Source of the DNA: Candidatus Hydrogenedentota bacterium
GTDB taxonomy: Bacteria > Hydrogenedentota > Hydrogenedentia > Hydrogenedentales > CAITNO01
Direction: 5' to 3'
Length of the DNA: 6,169 nucleotides
NCBI GenBank assembly: GCA_903822375.1
Contig: CAIJOU010000062.1
Span: 1-6,169 of the forward strand
In this document: positions 5,401-6,169 of the stretch, in pieces
How positions within the stretch are numbered: the first letter of the stretch is position 1
How the letters are laid out: each line of letters starts with the position of its first letter
Notes under the pieces: generated by a model
Databases searched by the model: none
What the model was told of the DNA's origin: nothing
The model's input: the letters and a program-made list of their open reading frames with translations, nothing else
Made by a program: the position numbers and the translations under genes

Positions 5401-6169
5401 CCACCAGACGCAGGCGGAAGCGAACACAACGCTCACTGGCGCAAACCTTGTCAGCGGCACTGTGACACAACAATGCAGTGATGTGGTGGCGACCGGTCTG
5501 GTCATCAGCCAAACTCCAGGTGCCGGACAACAGGCATCTTCCGGGACGGCAGTGGCCCTGGTGGTGTCCACGGGAGCATGCCCTGTGACCGTGCCCAACG
5601 TGACAGGCCAAACGGAGACTGCGGCGTCTGCCGCACTGGAAGGAGCCAGTCTGGTCACCGGTACGGTCACACAGCAGTGCAGTGACACCGTGGCAGCGGG
5701 CCTTGTGATCAGTCAGACACCGGCTGCCGGTCAGGGAGTGGCCATCGGTACTTCCGTGGCCCTCTTGGTATCCACCGGTCCCTGCGCTCCGGAAGGTGAA
5801 CTTGAAGGGGAGGCTGAGGGCGAGGGCGAGACGGCTGCGCCGACCGAAGCGGAGTTGCGTGACAAGCTTGCAGCCGCCTTTGACTCGGTGGACAGCAACG
5901 GGGATGGTGCGGTCAGCTATTCGGAGGCCTTGGCAGCGCTGCCAGAACTGGCACAGGCCGTGTTCAGCGCAGTGGATTCGGACGGTGACGGACAGATTAG
6001 CCGCACCGAGGCGGGGCTGGATGAGGGTGGCGGTTGCGCCGGATGCTCCGGGAGCAAAAGCGGTCTTATCCTTAACAAGTTCAAGAAGAGCTGTGGCGAC
6101 CTCTTTTTGGGTGGACTGAGTCTTGGAACGCTCCTGATGCTGTCCCGTCGCCGGTCATCAACCATGCAC
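2441..6169 (+). CDS. Exported WD40-PASTA-EF-hand surface protein with C-terminal membrane tail (3' incomplete)
   Basis: One open frame of 1243 codons with no stop before the window edge; the arginine-rich tail suggests it ends soon after. Residues 1-26 are a signal peptide (AIVVVSLLISVAAMA, cleavage near AMA-A). Residues about 52-637 are 14 WD40 blades with W at 85, then every 42 residues to 547, then 590 and 632. Residues 641-1114 are seven PASTA-like repeats of 68 residues. Residues 1116-1130 are an EGE-rich acidic linker, followed by EF-hand loops at 1151-1162 and 1179-1190. CAGC is at 1199-1202, C at 1218, and a hydrophobic stretch with RRR at 1220-1238. WD40 propellers bind proteins or peptides; PASTA domains in other bacteria bind muropeptides or beta-lactams or act as spacers; EF-hand loops bind calcium. 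The protein is therefore probably surface-displayed and membrane-retained, with a binding or scaffold role. No catalytic domain is seen and the ligand is unknown. It is transcribed away from the leftward genes behind a strong ribosome binding site. Confidence 0.93.
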   Translation, partial: MAGTRLYGVCSAIVVVSLLISVAAMAAIPEGAQPAGVGTDKSAEKDNISTPLKQYGMGKLSSNVAYSPDGTKFLTGSGDGRARLWDAATGTLLRAFTGHTREVLCVAFSPDGTKVLTGSYDYTAKLWDLATGAELRTFIGHEEGVLSVACSPDGTKVLTGARDLKAKLWDAATGANIHTFTGHGSAVASVAFSPDGTKVLTGSWDTTAKLWDTDTAVNLRTFTGHTSIVSSVAISSDGTRLLTGSNDNTAKLWSVDSSVSIRTFSGHTSIVTSVAFSMDGTRMVSGSYDSTAKLWNVETGENVRTFTGHTSALLSAAFTPDGTKILTGAYDNTEKVWDATAGTELHTFTGHTGQVGSAAFSPNATRVLTGTGDLVAKLWDAATGAGLYDFAGHAGPVNSAVFSQDGTKVLTGSDDSTAKLWNASTGEVIRTFTGHTRRIPSVAFSPDGTRVLTGSVDGTAKLWNSATGEVVRTFTTDSKMVFAVAFSPNGTKVLAGLNDNRAILWNADTGAVLLTFIGHTDSVCSVAFSADGTKVLTGSSDDSVKLWDATTGAVLRTFSGHSGYSAWSVAFSPDGTKVLAGVGDREAKLWDAATGAELRNFKGHTDWVLSVAFSPDGTKVLTGSGDGTTKLWPVTGGAVDVLVPYVLGETQADAQAFITNFGLTVGTVTQQCSNTISAGKVISQNPGAFQQAITGAAVALVVSNGGCPVTVPNLVGQTMSSTSTTLTGVGLYIASITQRCDDTVATDTVVSQTPEAGQQTPSGSGVTLVVSTGRCPVTVPGLAGKTQTEAQTALAGANLTIGTVSHQCSNAVAEGLVCGQTPAAGASTAYGSAVTIVLSTGMCNTTVPNVVGQTQTLATTTIGGASLALGTVSQQCSNSVAAGVVISQAPTAGEQTPFGSAVSLVVSTGHCTVAVPNVVGQTQSAATTAITNANLTVGTKTQECSNTVTAGLVISQTPTADQQAPFGSVVALVISAGLCDAIVPNVVHQTQAEANTTLTGANLVSGTVTQQCSDVVATGLVISQTPGAGQQASSGTAVALVVSTGACPVTVPNVTGQTETAASAALEGASLVTGTVTQQCSDTVAAGLVISQTPAAGQGVAIGTSVALLVSTGPCAPEGELEGEAEGEGETAAPTEAELRDKLAAAFDSVDSNGDGAVSYSEALAALPELAQAVFSAVDSDGDGQISRTEAGLDEGGGCAGCSGSKSGLILNKFKKSCGDLFLGGLSLGTLLMLSRRRSSTMH
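2594..4351 (+). repeat. Tandem WD40 repeats, 14 units, 126-bp period
   Basis: The unit reads approximately SVAFSPDGTKVLTGS, then xDxTAKLWDAATGA, then LRTFTGHT. The blade tryptophans are at residues 85, 127, 169, 211, 253, 295, 337, 379, 421, 463, 505, 547, 590 and 632, so only one unit deviates from 42 residues. GH is present in 12 of the 13 joints, and the structural Asp of the turn before AKLW is kept in all 14. Fourteen blades fit two seven-bladed propellers. At DNA level some neighbours match exactly: 27 bases at 2894-2920 recur at 3020-3046. Residues 52-60 (LKQYGMGKL) look like the outer strand that would close the first propeller. Confidence 0.95.
4361..5782 (+). repeat. Tandem PASTA-like repeats, 7 units, 204-bp period
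   Basis: The unit is VPNVVGQTQ, then an Ala/Thr-rich helix, ANLxxGTVTQQCS, AAGLVISQTP, then AVALVVSTGxC, matching the PASTA layout (VPNVxG.....A...L...GL..G.......G.V..Q.P..G..V..G..V.L.VS). Every unit is exactly 68 residues. Each has one Cys after QQ (672, 740, 808, 876, 944, 1012, 1080) and one Cys at its end (707, 775, 843, 911, 979, 1047, 1115). The first unit is the most diverged at its start (VPYVLGET) and follows the last WD blade directly. Unit 3 has an extra Cys at 818, replacing the usual Ile in VIS. Confidence 0.92.
5891..6010 (+). other. Paired EF-hand calcium-binding loops (within the large CDS)
   Basis: Two canonical 12-residue loops, DSNGDGAVSYSE (residues 1151-1162) and DSDGDGQISRTE (1179-1190), are preceded by helical segments KLAAAFDSV and LAQAVFSAV. 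Asp at 1, Asp/Asn at 3, Asp at 5, Gly at 6, a hydrophobic residue at 8, Ser at 9 and Glu at 12 are all present in both, so both loops should bind calcium. The 28-residue spacing between loops is shorter than in calmodulin-type pairs but usual for bacterial EF-hand pairs and dockerin-like modules. Confidence 0.9.
6035..6169 (+). other. Cysteine-bearing C-terminal sorting-type tail (within the large CDS)
   Basis: After a GGG stretch comes CAGC (residues 1199-1202), a basic segment (KSGLILNKFKKSC, 1206-1218), a hydrophobic run (DLFLGGLSLGTLLMLS, 1220-1235) and RRR (1236-1238). Signature, then membrane span, then basic end is the general plan of bacterial CTERM sorting signals such as PEP-CTERM, GlyGly-CTERM and MYXO-CTERM. 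The exact signature does not match one of these that I can name. It should hold the protein in the membrane, possibly after processing at the cysteines. The window stops before the stop codon. Confidence 0.65.

Noticed and set aside
4154..5611. Long minus-strand open frame (485 codons) opposite the PASTA region
   Set aside because: It is antisense to repeats with clear PASTA motifs. Its Cys/Arg/His-rich periodic translation simply mirrors the 204-bp repeat, and the sense frame is better in every respect.
2594..5782. CRISPR array
   Set aside because: The regular periods (126 and 204 bp) are in-frame protein repeats without spacers; no short direct repeat/spacer pattern exists anywhere in the window.
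1..6169. tRNA, rRNA or transposase genes
   Set aside because: No cloverleaf, rRNA-like stretch or transposase motif was seen on either strand.

Overview
The window is GC-rich bacterial DNA. It holds three leftward genes (positions 1-1628), a gene-free stretch of about 0.8 kb packed with palindromes (1629-2440), and one very long rightward gene (2441 to beyond 6169). The large gene encodes an exported WD40/PASTA/EF-hand protein with an acidic EGE linker and a cysteine-bearing C-terminal membrane tail. That style, together with hairpins whose loops are CAT or ATG, resembles what I recall from Candidatus Hydrogenedentes and from PVC-group bacteria (Lentisphaerae, Verrucomicrobia). This placement is recollection and inference, not a search result.

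Left part (minus strand, probably one operon read from 1628 towards 1): a small membrane-anchored protein with a proline-rich linker and a DUF3862/SmpA-like C-terminal domain; a secreted endonuclease/exonuclease/phosphatase (EEP) family enzyme with an intact active-site motif set; and the first 80 residues of a membrane-anchored alpha/beta hydrolase that runs off the left edge. The gaps are 56 bp or more between gene 1 and gene 2 and 37 bp between gene 2 and gene 3. A plausible sigma70-type promoter (1665-1693) lies just upstream and favours a TTG start at 1628.

Middle part: no protein-coding gene is supported between 1629 and 2440. The stretch from about 1705 to 2090 is a mosaic of inverted repeats. 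The most striking is a 112-bp unit (1887-1998) in which four hairpins with CAT/ATG loops sit inside a perfect 10-bp outer inverted repeat. A 19-bp direct repeat (1816-1834 and 2069-2087) brackets it. A rightward promoter candidate with a perfect 12-bp palindrome in its spacer lies at 2168-2196, followed by a leader of about 240 nt with several small hairpins and a textbook ribosome binding site.

Right part: an uninterrupted frame of 1243 codons with no stop before the window edge. Reading in order gives a signal peptide, 14 WD40 blades (12 of them at an exact 42-residue spacing, fitting two seven-bladed propellers), seven 68-residue PASTA-like repeats each carrying two conserved cysteines, an EGE-rich linker, two canonical EF-hand loops, a CxxC segment, and a hydrophobic tail ending in arginines. 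It looks like a cell-surface binding or scaffold protein. Its ligand cannot be told from the sequence. The leftward genes also look exported or membrane-attached, but nothing in the sequence ties them functionally to the large gene.
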